Below are positions 21,999 to 29,648 of a stretch of 64,000 nt of DNA, piece after piece (position 1 is the first letter of the stretch; each line of letters starts with the position of its first letter). A model generated the notes under the pieces. That model did not search any database, was not told the origin of the DNA, and saw only the letters and a program-made list of their open reading frames with translations. The translations under genes were made by a program, and so were the position numbers. The stretch comes from Bacillus sp. V3B (GTDB taxonomy: Bacteria; Bacillota; Bacilli; Bacillales; Cytobacillaceae): positions 1 through 64,000 of the forward strand of contig NZ_JAETXM010000009.1 of the NCBI RefSeq assembly GCF_024494465.1. The letters run 5' to 3'.

Positions 21999-23169
21999 AA
22001 TCATTACTCGAGAACATATATTTTTTGTAATGGTAGCGAATCGAAAATATCAGACCTAGTGCCAACATATTTCCCATTAACGAACTGCCACCATAACTGA
22101 TAAATGGGAGTGGGATCCCGGTTATCGGCAACAAGCCGATCGTCATCCCTATATTTTGAAATACATGAAACGTAATCATACTAATAACACCTACACAAAT
22201 ATAGGAGTAAAAGTGATTTTTTGTTTCCATCCCCACCTTCGTTATATGATAAATCAAGAGAAAGAACAAACTAATAAGAATGCTCGCTCCAATAAAGCCG
22301 AACTCTTCTCCCACCACACTAAAAATAAAATCGGAATGACTTTCAGGCAAATAAACCTCTCGCGTACCAAACCCTTTTCCTGTTGTTTCCCCAGAACCAA
22401 TTGCCAATAGTGAACGCACTAACTGATATCCTGATGAAGCTTGATAGTTATACGGATCAATCCAAGAATAGATTCGCCCAAATTGGTACTGTTTTACCCC
22501 TAGATACTTTTCTAAAATCTCAGGCTGCCATAGAATAAAATAGAAAATAATCGAAATCAGCGCAGTTCCACTACCAAAAATAACCGTTAAAATTTTCCAT
22601 GATATACCAGAAACAAAGATGATCCCAAGTAAAATAGCGATCAGTACAAGAGACGTACCCAAATCTGGTTGTTGCATAACAAGTAAGAGAGGCAGCATCG
22701 TTACCATCCCTAATTTAAGCATCAACCATAAATCCGTCTGGATGGTTTTGAGACGATATTTTTGATGATGTTCGACAGTTACTCTTGCAAGTGCCAAAAT
22801 AAGAAACACTTTAAAAAACTCTGATGGTTGCAAAGACCCCATACCAGGTACCTTATACCAACTTTTTGCCCCATTAATAACCGGGGCGATACTGTCTGGT
22901 GCCACAATTAAAAGTCCTAACGAGAGGATTCCTATCCCGTACACATACCAGGATATTTTCATTAATTGGTCAGAATCAAGTGTGATAACAGCCGCAATAA
23001 TGCCTGTACCGACCGTATACCAGATCACTTGTTTCAGAAAAAAGTTATCATTATATTGTCCAGTTGTCTGTGCACTGTATATGGCAATACAGCTCGCAAG
23101 GAATAAGAGCAATAAAATGAGAACAAGACCGAAGTCTAGTTTCGAAGTCGATTGTTTATTTGTTGTCAT
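21997..23169 (-). CDS. rodA: RodA/FtsW/SpoVE (SEDS) family peptidoglycan polymerase
   Basis: A 390-residue membrane protein with about ten transmembrane segments. SEDS motifs are present: INGAKSWYKVPGMGSLQPSEFFKVFLILALA near residues 95-125, and GIPLPFISYGGSSLMGNMLALGL at the C terminus. SEDS proteins polymerise lipid II with a class B PBP. The sequence looks closer to RodA-like paralogs than to FtsW, but the exact division of labour cannot be read from here; RodA is my inference. Monocistronic, convergent with the coat genes. Confidence 0.82.
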   Translation of the reverse strand: MTTNKQSTSKLDFGLVLILLLLFLASCIAIYSAQTTGQYNDNFFLKQVIWYTVGTGIIAAVITLDSDQLMKISWYVYGIGILSLGLLIVAPDSIAPVINGAKSWYKVPGMGSLQPSEFFKVFLILALARVTVEHHQKYRLKTIQTDLWLMLKLGMVTMLPLLLVMQQPDLGTSLVLIAILLGIIFVSGISWKILTVIFGSGTALISIIFYFILWQPEILEKYLGVKQYQFGRIYSWIDPYNYQASSGYQLVRSLLAIGSGETTGKGFGTREVYLPESHSDFIFSVVGEEFGFIGASILISLFFLLIYHITKVGMETKNHFYSYICVGVISMITFHVFQNIGMTIGLLPITGIPLPFISYGGSSLMGNMLALGLIFSIRYHYKKYMFSSND

Positions 23170-23479
23170 GCTGTTTCACCTTCTAAAAAGTTCTGCCTTT
23201 CACAAAAGACAGGCAATTGTTCTTGTCTACTAAAAATTCTAGTATACAATTCTTCATTATATTTTTATATTGAATAAATCACAACTCTATCATGCATATT
23301 AGTTAAATTCCCATTTTTGAAAAAATTTTTATTATATGAACAAATTGTGAACTTTTGTATATCACCATAACAAAACTAAACAAAACGAAACGAAAATCAT
23401 AGTTTAACATGATATGATACGATAGAATGACTTTTATAAAGTACTATTTCATGTCAAAAACGATTGAAAGGAAAAGGCT
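23170..23479. other. Divergent intergenic region between rodA and the tup operon
   Basis: About 310 bp of AT-rich DNA that must hold both promoters. AACAAAACTAAACAAAACGAAACGAAAA (about 23370-23396) is a run of phased A-tracts. A TATGAT -10-like element lies near 23412. No riboswitch, repeat or clear operator was recognised. Confidence 0.5.
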
Positions 23480-24379
23480 ATGAATGAAACATATACACCT
23501 GATGAAGTAGCTAAGCTGTTTAAAATCTCTAAACACACCGTCTATGAGTTGATTAAACGAGAGGAACTTCGGGCCTTTAAAGTTGGCAATAAAATGCGGA
23601 TTGAACAAGAGGAAGTCAATCGGTATAAACAACAAATGGAAACGACACCAAAGACAAGACCGTCAACCTCCAATTCCATCCACCTTGCAGGCAGTCATGA
23701 TTTTCTCGTCGAACATTTAGTCAAATATGTGGCCAATCAAAACATAGGTTTAACGATTCAACCTACTTACATAGGTAGTCTCGAAGGAGTAATGATGCTT
23801 TATCGAAATATGTGTGACATGGCTGCTATTCATTTACTGGATCCTGCTTCGAAGGAATACAACCTTCCCTTTATCAAGCAACTTTTTGTCCATGAACCGA
23901 TTACCGTCATGCGTTTTGCTACAAGGGATCAAGGGCTTATTGTCGCAAACGGAAACCCCAAAAATATAAGTGGATTTCAGGACCTCTGTCGTAACGATAT
24001 TGTTTTTGTTAACCGACAAAAAGGTTCAGGAACTCGGTATTTATTAGATTACTTTCTAGCCGAAGAAGGACTCGATCCCCTTACCATTAACGGCTACGAT
24101 AATGAAGAATGGACTCATCTTTCCACTGCTTCCCTCATAAGTGGAGGGAATGCGGATGCAGCATTAGGAATTCAGTCTGCGGCAAACCATCTTCATTTAG
24201 ACTTTATTCCTATTATAAAGGAACAGTTTGATCTCGTATTTCGCTGGACAGACCACAACAAGGAATCTCTGCAACATTTGATCGACTTACTTGAATTCAC
24301 GTCTTTTAAGGATAGTCTACAGAATAAAGAAGGCTATGATGTATCAGAATTCGGAAAAATTATTTATCAACATCAATAA
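23480..24379 (+). CDS. Excisionase-type HTH + PBP-like regulator of the tungstate operon
   Basis: A 299-residue fusion. Residues 1-50 are an excisionase/MerR-like helix-turn-helix (YTPDEVAKLFKISKHTVYELIKREELRAFKVGNKMRI). Residues 65-295 resemble a periplasmic-binding-protein-like domain of the type seen in molybdate/tungstate regulators (IHLAGSHDFLVEHLVKYV, VNRQKGSGTRYLLDYFL, SGGNADAALGIQSAA). No signal peptide, so it is cytosolic. It precedes tupA by 20 bp in the same direction, so it probably senses tungstate or molybdate and controls this operon. Ligand identity is inferred from context. Confidence 0.82.
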   Translation: MNETYTPDEVAKLFKISKHTVYELIKREELRAFKVGNKMRIEQEEVNRYKQQMETTPKTRPSTSNSIHLAGSHDFLVEHLVKYVANQNIGLTIQPTYIGSLEGVMMLYRNMCDMAAIHLLDPASKEYNLPFIKQLFVHEPITVMRFATRDQGLIVANGNPKNISGFQDLCRNDIVFVNRQKGSGTRYLLDYFLAEEGLDPLTINGYDNEEWTHLSTASLISGGNADAALGIQSAANHLHLDFIPIIKEQFDLVFRWTDHNKESLQHLIDLLEFTSFKDSLQNKEGYDVSEFGKIIYQHQ

Positions 24380-24399
24380 AGACAAGGAGATTTTAAACC

Positions 24400-25260
24400 A
24401 TGAAGTGTAATCATTACTTATTAACCAGTATTTTCACCATTTCACTACTACTCCTAGGGGCTTGTTCAAACCCAGATAACACAAACGAAACAGGTGAAAC
24501 AGAAGAGCCACAAGATCTTATCCTAGCTACAACAACGAGTACACAAGATAGCGGCTTACTTGATGAAATCATTATTCCTATGTTTGAAGAACAAAATGAA
24601 AACCTTAATGTTAAAACGATTGCCGTTGGAACTGGACAGGCCCTTGAAATGGGGAAAAAAGGAGAGGCTGACGTTCTATTAGTACATGCTCCTACATCCG
24701 AAGAAGAAATTGTTGCAAGTGGAGATGCCACTAATCGCCAACGTGTTATGTATAATGATTTTATCATAGTGGGTCCTGCTAATGATCCTGCAGGAATTAA
24801 AGGTTTACCTATAACGAAGGCATTTGAAGAAATAATGTCTGAGGAAGCTGTATTTGTATCTAGAGGAGACGACTCTGGTACACATAAGAAAGAATTAGGT
24901 ATTTGGAAATCAGCAGAACTTACTCCTGCAGATAACGCATCATATATGGAATCTGGACAAGGAATGGGTAATACATTACAAATTGCTAATGAAAAAGACG
25001 GTTATACGCTAACAGACAGAGCAACATTTTTAGCCCAAGAAAAGAACTTAACTAATCTTCAAATTGTGGTTGAAGGTAGCGAAGAGTTAAAAAATATTTA
25101 TCATGTCATGCAAGTCAACCCTGAAAAACATGATAAAGTAAATAGTGAGGCTGGCGAAATTTTTGTTGATTTCATGATCAATGAAAATACCCAAAAAGCA
25201 ATTGGGGAATTTGGTAAAGACAAATATGGCCAAGCTCTATTCTTCCCTGATGCTGAATAG
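24400..25260 (+). CDS. tupA: TupA, tungstate-binding lipoprotein
   Basis: A 286-residue solute-binding lipoprotein (lipobox LLLLGAC, lipidated Cys22). The start of the mature domain, ILATTTSTQDSGLLDEIIIPMFEEQ, with TTTSTQDSG, is the hallmark of TupA/WtpA-like tungstate-binding proteins. VSRGDDSGTHKKELGIW and YTLTDRATFLA are also typical. It captures tungstate outside the membrane for TupBC. Tungstate or molybdate then serves pterin cofactor enzymes. First structural gene after the regulator. Confidence 0.92.
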   Translation: MKCNHYLLTSIFTISLLLLGACSNPDNTNETGETEEPQDLILATTTSTQDSGLLDEIIIPMFEEQNENLNVKTIAVGTGQALEMGKKGEADVLLVHAPTSEEEIVASGDATNRQRVMYNDFIIVGPANDPAGIKGLPITKAFEEIMSEEAVFVSRGDDSGTHKKELGIWKSAELTPADNASYMESGQGMGNTLQIANEKDGYTLTDRATFLAQEKNLTNLQIVVEGSEELKNIYHVMQVNPEKHDKVNSEAGEIFVDFMINENTQKAIGEFGKDKYGQALFFPDAE

Positions 25261-25340
25261 TTTGTTTAATACTGTGGCGGTAAGGGCTTCGTTCTTTACC
25301 GCTACTATTATATTTTTAAAGTAGGAAGTTGGTTGGTAAC

Positions 25341-26039
25341 ATGGATCTCATCTTAGAAGGATTAAGTAAAGCACTTGAATTACTTACATCAGGTGATAAA
25401 GGAATCTTTGAAATTACACTCCTCACACTACGAGTTTCCTTTACAGCCATCCTGATTAGCACACTTATTGGAATTCCAATCGGGATTTTATTAGGTTTAA
25501 CCCGTTTTCGAGGAAGAAATTTAATTCTTATTTTTATTAATATTGGTATGGGTTTACCCCCTGTCATTGCTGGTCTAACCATTACCATGCTCCTTTGGCG
25601 CTCTGGTCCTTTTGGAGACCTTGCCTTATTATACTCTCCAACAGCCATTATCATGGCACAAACACTTGTCTCCCTACCAATTGTCATTGGTTTAACAAGC
25701 TCCACGTTTCAACAAATCGATGAAAAAATGCTCCTGCAAATCAAAGCACTTGGCGCAACGAAAATGCAAACCTTACTGATTTTATTAAAAGAAATGAGGA
25801 TCGCTATTTTAGCTGCGATCATGGCAGGATTTGGCCGTGTTATTGCAGAAGTTGGAGCAGCAATGATGGTCGGAGGCAATATTTTAGGTGAAACACGTAT
25901 TTTAACAACTTCCATCATGATGGAAGTTTCAAAAGGAAATTTTGATGTTGCGATTGCCTTATCCTTTATTTTAATGTCCTTAGCCTTTTTAATTACCTTC
26001 TGCTTGACAACACTACAGCAAAGGAAGCGAATAGGATGA
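25341..26039 (+). CDS. tupB: TupB, tungstate ABC transporter permease
   Basis: About 232 residues, with five to six membrane segments and the EAA loop LLQIKALGATKMQTLLILLKEMRIAILAAIMAGFGRVIAEVGAAMMVGGNI. I choose ATG 25341 (MDLILEGLSKALELL), which matches TupB starts. A TTG at 25329 would add four residues. The gene overlaps tupC by 4 bp and follows tupA by 80 bp. Confidence 0.92.
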   Translation: MDLILEGLSKALELLTSGDKGIFEITLLTLRVSFTAILISTLIGIPIGILLGLTRFRGRNLILIFINIGMGLPPVIAGLTITMLLWRSGPFGDLALLYSPTAIIMAQTLVSLPIVIGLTSSTFQQIDEKMLLQIKALGATKMQTLLILLKEMRIAILAAIMAGFGRVIAEVGAAMMVGGNILGETRILTTSIMMEVSKGNFDVAIALSFILMSLAFLITFCLTTLQQRKRIG

Positions 26040-26773
26040 CTGAAATGATTAGATTAGAACAGATTGAATATAGTGTCGCAGAGCGAAAAATTCTTTCACT
26101 TCACCACCTTTTGATCGAGAAGGGGAACACTTATGGCATTATGGGACCGAATGGCGCAGGGAAAAGCACGCTCCTTAAGTTACTTTCCCTTTTGGATGCT
26201 CCGACAAAGGGAGAGCTTTTCTTCAATCATGATAAAGTATCACCTAAACATATAACCCTTGAACAAAGGAGAAAAGTGGCCATCGCCCTTCAGCAATCTC
26301 TACTGCTTGATACAACCGTCTATCAAAATATTGCTCTCGGTCTGAAAATCCGAAAGCTTCCAAGAAAAGAGATTAAACAAAAGGTAAATGACTGGCTTGA
26401 AAAATTCAACATTACACATCTTGCAACGAAACACGCTTACCAGCTTTCAGGCGGGGAGGCCCAACGTGTGAATTTAGCTAGAGCGATGATCCTTGAGCCA
26501 GAAGTACTTTGCTTAGATGAACCATTTTCGGCCCTTGATTTTCCCACTAAAATGAAATTAATTCACGATTTTAAATCCATTTTAACCACAACCGGTACAA
26601 CGGCTATTTTCGTTAGCCACGATTTACTGGAAATAAAGTCTTTAACAGATGAATTATTTATTTTGATGAACGGTGAATTACAACAACATGGACAAACAAA
26701 CGATGTGATCGAAAATCCAAATGAAACGACAGCTTCCTTCCTTAACGAGTGGAAGGCCTACCTACATCCTTAA
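26036..26773 (+). CDS. tupC: TupC, tungstate ABC transporter ATPase
   Basis: A 245-residue ABC ATPase. Walker A is GPNGAGKST, the signature is LSGGEAQRVNLARAM, Walker B is VLCLDEPFSALDF and the switch His is in IFVSHDLLEI. It powers TupB. The start ATGA overlaps the tupB stop, so translation is coupled. No C-terminal regulatory domain (it ends soon after the nucleotide-binding domain), consistent with control by the separate regulator. Confidence 0.92.
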   Translation: MTEMIRLEQIEYSVAERKILSLHHLLIEKGNTYGIMGPNGAGKSTLLKLLSLLDAPTKGELFFNHDKVSPKHITLEQRRKVAIALQQSLLLDTTVYQNIALGLKIRKLPRKEIKQKVNDWLEKFNITHLATKHAYQLSGGEAQRVNLARAMILEPEVLCLDEPFSALDFPTKMKLIHDFKSILTTTGTTAIFVSHDLLEIKSLTDELFILMNGELQQHGQTNDVIENPNETTASFLNEWKAYLHP

Positions 26774-26776
26774 TAA

Positions 26777-26903
26777 AAGTGTTAATGATTATTACCTAAA
26801 AATTCACCTTTGGTGCACGCCACCATGTTTTTTTATTCCATGAAATAACTTAATGGACGCACCAAAGGCATTTAAAGCATCAACAAGATTATTCAACAAA
26901 GCC
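26777..26903. repeat. Palindromic MITE (GGCTTTGTTAAACA family) after tupC
   Basis: About 127 bp. Left part AGTGTTAATGATTATTACC, internal CACCTTTGGTGCACGC inverted as GCACCAAAGGC, and right end CATTTAAAGCATCAACAAG then TTCAACAAAGCC. The centre contains TTATTCCATGAAAT, as in the copy at 14494. It starts a few bases after the tupC stop, before the terminator. Confidence 0.75.
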
Positions 26904-26913
26904 TAATAAAAAG

Positions 26914-26954
26914 AAAAGCCGTGTACAGTAGTTCAATACTGTCATACGGCTTTT
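26914..26954 (+). terminator. Terminator of the tup operon
   Basis: AAAAGCCGTGTACAGTA pairs with TACTGTCATACGGCTTTT (one mismatch) around GTTCAA. It is followed by AAATAT rather than a pure T run. The MITE at 26777 now separates it from tupC. Confidence 0.7.
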
Positions 26955-27261
26955 AAATATAGGAGGTCTGGGTTAGTAGATAAGTACAAACTAAGTTGTC
27001 CTTTACTATTACATATGATGGATGTTAACTCTTTGTACAGGCTTATCACCATTAGAAGAAAAAAAGGGCTCTTTTCGTTATTCTCATTAGAGATTAAAAG
27101 TCTTCCCTTTTCATGTATAAAATCACTGAAAATGGTCAACACTTTTATTAAAGTGTAAACCCCCCCTTTTTTCTAAACCTCCTATTTTAGGAGGTTTTTT
27201 TCTATAGACCGGATCCATTTTATTTATTAGTCATATAATAAGTTAAATAGCCATACACTGG
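26955..27261. other. Intergenic stretch with a second hairpin
   Basis: No credible gene. A clear intrinsic-terminator hairpin on the plus strand lies at 27175-27200 (AAACCTCC/GGAGGTTTTTTT). On the minus strand it is the first hairpin after the kinase-like gene. The 200 bp between the two hairpins show nothing recognisable. Confidence 0.55.
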
Positions 27262-27915
27262 TTAAATGTTTTTATTCGTAGTAACATTTAACCTTGAAAA
27301 CCATCTTTTCTTATAAAGAGCAGCAATCAAATTTAACAGCCATACCGGCATTTTCTTAGGACAGAAACCCTTATTATATAATCTATAAAAGGCTCTCTTT
27401 AAATCTCTCCACTGCATACACTCTTTTTTTTGCCCATAACGAGCCACATCAACTACTTTAATCACACCATCGCCGGTTAGAAAAATATTTCGCAAATGAA
27501 TGTCAGAAGGGTTCAAGCCCCTGTGCCTAGCCAGCAAAAGAGCTTGATCCACTTCTTCTATATATCGGGGAGAAATAACAAGCCCCTTACTTAAACACTC
27601 GAAAAAAGTAAGTCCGCAAAGATAATCAATCACTAAATAATTTTCCCCTGCCTCATATAACGTCGGAAAATATTCAATTCCCTGTAGTTTTTGATAAATT
27701 TGTGCTTCTTCTTTCGCAACAGCTATAAAAGGAGGGAAAAACACTTTCATCACTTTTTTCGTTGATTTTATTTTAAAAACAAAGGCACTTCTGCCAGCAC
27801 CAACAAACTCCAAACTCTCGTGCTTGCTTGTTAGTATTGTTTTTTCCCCTCTCCTTGCAAACGTCACACTATGCGCTAACTCGTTATATGATGTCAAACG
27901 GAACTCCTTAAGCAT
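27262..27915 (-). CDS. Small protein-kinase-like protein
   Basis: A 217-residue protein-kinase-fold protein. It has a glycine-loop-like GAGRSAFVFKI (39-49), a catalytic lysine candidate in VMKVFF (Lys57), a catalytic loop PSDIHLRNIFL (Asp138, Asn143) and a metal-binding Asp in VVDVARYG (Asp156). Related small Bacillus proteins are annotated as Ser/Thr kinase-family proteins of unknown target. I start it at ATG 27915: a longer open frame to 27996 exists, but its first 27 codons are the terC gene in another frame. The start overlaps terC by 8 bp, with AAGGAG nearby, so the two are probably coupled. Confidence 0.75.
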   Translation of the reverse strand: MLKEFRLTSYNELAHSVTFARRGEKTILTSKHESLEFVGAGRSAFVFKIKSTKKVMKVFFPPFIAVAKEEAQIYQKLQGIEYFPTLYEAGENYLVIDYLCGLTFFECLSKGLVISPRYIEEVDQALLLARHRGLNPSDIHLRNIFLTGDGVIKVVDVARYGQKKECMQWRDLKRAFYRLYNKGFCPKKMPVWLLNLIAALYKKRWFSRLNVTTNKNI

Positions 27916-28717
27916 TAACCTTCTCTGTACTGTCTGAACTTGACTCTGTTTCGGTTTCTTCCTTTGATAAGAACCATCCTGCAACGGCGATTCCAACTAA
28001 TACAATATAGAAAGTCACTTTCCATACTGTAGAATGAGCAAAGTCTTCTGAGATAATCGATACTGCTGGATGTCCGAGTGTTAGAACAAGGAGCTTTACT
28101 CCAACCCAACCAACAATATAAAAAGCAGCAACTTCTAATCCAGGCTTTCTCGCAAGAAGTTTCACGAACATATTGGCGGCAAAACGCATGATGACCAACC
28201 CAATAAACCCACCTAAAAAGATAACAATGAAATGACCGGCATTCATGCCTCCGATCGTACCAATTGGTAACGCAGGAAGTGTGACCGCCAAGGCAACAGC
28301 CGCTAAAATCGAATCAATGGCAAAAGCAATGTCTGCTATCTCAACCTTTAACACAGTCACCCAAAAACCACTCTGTTTTTTTGCTGGCTTTTCTTCGCTT
28401 TCTTGTTCTTCTTTTTCACCCGATTTATGCTTCACATATTTTCTGAATAAATGGTTAAAGGCCATAAAGAGAAGGTAAAGTGCTCCAATCGCTTGAACCT
28501 GCCAAATATCAACAAGATAGGAAATAATGAATAACGAACCAAAACGGAACACAAAGGCTCCTGCTAATCCATAAAATAATGCCTTTCTTCGTTCCTCTTC
28601 AGGTAAGTGTTTGACCATAATAGCTAGTACTAGTGCATTATCAGTTGCAAGTAGACCTTCTAAAATAATTAAAACTAATAAAACCCAACCATATTCTAAT
28701 AACATTGAAAACTCCAT
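27908..28717 (-). CDS. TerC-family membrane protein (manganese export/metalation, YkoY-like)
   Basis: A 269-residue membrane protein of the TerC family with seven to eight segments. The metal-site motifs are LLATDNALVLAIMVKHLP near the N terminus and EIADIAFAIDSILAAVALA in the middle, with conserved acidic residues inside the membrane. B. subtilis TerC proteins (YkoY/MeeY, YceF/MeeF) export Mn(II) and help load exported proteins. Start at ATG 28717, with AAAGGAGG; a longer frame upstream lacks support. The gene lies behind a manganese riboswitch, which strongly supports the metal. The C-terminal tail is acidic. Confidence 0.92.
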   Translation of the reverse strand: MEFSMLLEYGWVLLVLIILEGLLATDNALVLAIMVKHLPEEERRKALFYGLAGAFVFRFGSLFIISYLVDIWQVQAIGALYLLFMAFNHLFRKYVKHKSGEKEEQESEEKPAKKQSGFWVTVLKVEIADIAFAIDSILAAVALAVTLPALPIGTIGGMNAGHFIVIFLGGFIGLVIMRFAANMFVKLLARKPGLEVAAFYIVGWVGVKLLVLTLGHPAVSIISEDFAHSTVWKVTFYIVLVGIAVAGWFLSKEETETESSSDSTEKVNA

Positions 28718-28825
28718 ATTGTACCTCCTTTTATTTCCTTGTCCTCTACTGCTCAAAAGGAAAAATGGTTATAAATATCTTTGATAGAAAAACTGAACCT
28801 TTTGATTTCTTGAAATTTCAATTAT

Positions 28826-28954
28826 TTATTTTACATGTTGCTGAATTCTTTTTTCAACTCTCTGTTCGATCCTCTCGACTGCAAGACGATCCTTCAATAA
28901 CTCCTGCTTATTTTTCTCAATTAATGCCTTTAACGTTTTCTTTTCCTTTGTCAT
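28826..28954 (-). CDS. Small basic protein, FbpB-like
   Basis: A 42-residue basic protein: MTKEKKTLKALIEKNKQELL followed by KDRLAVERIEQRVEKRIQQHVK. The pattern 'L..NK.ELL.D..A.e.IE.r.eKR' resembles the FbpB family of small basic proteins, known in B. subtilis as a helper of an iron-sparing small RNA. The ribosome site AGAGGGGTG lies 8 bp before the ATG. It sits between the manganese riboswitch terminators and terC. A role in metal homeostasis is inferred from place only. Confidence 0.6.
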   Translation of the reverse strand: MTKEKKTLKALIEKNKQELLKDRLAVERIEQRVEKRIQQHVK

Positions 28955-28989
28955 TTCCCAACACCCCTCTCTAACAAACCAAAAAATAA

Positions 28990-29016
28990 AGACCTTTACC
29001 ATATTGGTAAAGGCCT
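28990..29016 (-). terminator. Second terminator in the terC leader
   Basis: On the minus strand AGGCCTTTACC pairs with GGTAAAGGTCT and is followed by TTATTTTTT. It is a near copy of the hairpin at 29034-29058, placed 18 bp downstream. Confidence 0.82.
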
Positions 29017-29033
29017 AGTTTCTAAAAAATAAT

Positions 29034-29058
29034 AGACCTTACCTATTGGTAAAGGTCT
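29034..29058 (-). terminator. Expression-platform terminator of the Mn riboswitch
   Basis: AGACCTTTACC pairs with GGTAAGGTCT (one bulge) and is followed on the minus strand by ATTATTTTTT. The 5' arm overlaps the end of the aptamer (GCAAGACC), as needed for switching. Confidence 0.85.
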
Positions 29059-29142
29059 TGCTAACAACTTTACGTTGCCAACAAAGCCGGGAGACTCGCT
29101 CCGTAATGACGACTTTGCTGTAAAAGCTACTCCCCTTTAGGG
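29050..29142 (-). ncRNA. yybP-ykoY manganese riboswitch
   Basis: The minus strand reads AAAGGGGAGTAGC, then CAGCAAAGTCGTCATTACGG, then CCGGCTTTGTTGGCAACG and GCAAGACCTTTACC. This matches the conserved parts of the yybP-ykoY motif (paired AAAGTCGTCA / CCGGCTTTGTTG). Mn(II) binding activates transcription of TerC-type exporters in this class, by preventing the adjacent terminator. Confidence 0.93.
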
Positions 29143-29255
29143 ATACACTCTTATTATAATAAATTAATAATATAGGCTCTTATCAAAAATGTCAAGCATA
29201 ATCTTATAATCTCTTTCACTTGCAAAGACATTTCACCTAACGATTTAATGAATAA

Positions 29256-29282
29256 AGACCGAGTGCTGTGAACACTCAGTCT
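29256..29282 (-). terminator. Hairpin downstream of the siderophore-binding fragment
   Basis: AGACTGAGTG pairs with CACTCGGTCT on the minus strand (one G-G type mismatch) and is followed by TTATTC. Likely the leftover terminator of the degraded gene at 29351. Confidence 0.6.
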
Positions 29283-29350
29283 ATATATATATCTATTTCA
29301 TGTAGTTATTTTTTCTTTCGAAGAAGGGTTTATTCTCTTCTTCTTTTTCT

Positions 29351-29515
29351 TTATTCCAAAGCTTCTTCAACACTCTTCACCATTTCTGCTACAGAAACAA
29401 GTCCTCCACCTGAAAGATACCAATAATCTGGATCAAGATAAACGACATGATCTTCTTTAACTGCCGTAGTACCTTCCATAAAAGAAGACTTCCATCAGCA
29501 AGGGTTTTATTGCTC
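29351..29515 (-). pseudogene. C-terminal remnant of a siderophore-binding lipoprotein (YclQ/FpuA-like)
   Basis: The minus strand encodes MEGTTAVKEDHVVYLDPDYW YLSGGGLVSVAEMVKSVEEALE and a stop. This is the typical end of iron-siderophore substrate-binding proteins (VVYLDPDYWYLSGGGL). The matching upstream residues (SNKTLADG) are in another frame, showing a frameshift at about 29488. Nothing of the rest of the gene remains, so it is a decayed fragment. Confidence 0.72.
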
Positions 29516-29540
29516 GTTAAGAGTGGGATAAAACCAAAGA

Positions 29541-29574
29541 GGAAAAGCGGTTGGCTCCCGCCAACCGCTTTTCC
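29541..29574. terminator. Strong hairpin after the GPH symporter gene
   Basis: GGAAAAGCGGTTGGC pairs with GCCAACCGCTTTTCC, perfect stem, loop of four. It lies 75 bp after the stop of the symporter at 29649. Confidence 0.8.
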
Positions 29575-29648
29575 TTCATTTGCTCTTTTCGAATGATCAC
29601 ATAGTATCTATTCCTGATATTGACTAGTATATTTTTCTTTATTCTTCA

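Noticed and set aside
26942-27143. Minus-strand frame of about 66 codons after the tup operon
   Set aside because: No ribosome site, a GTG start, low-complexity composition and no recognisable motif; it also runs through the tup terminator.
27916-27996. Longer start for the kinase-like gene
   Set aside because: These codons are the end of terC read in another frame; the ATG at 27915 gives the usual overlap and a normal N terminus.
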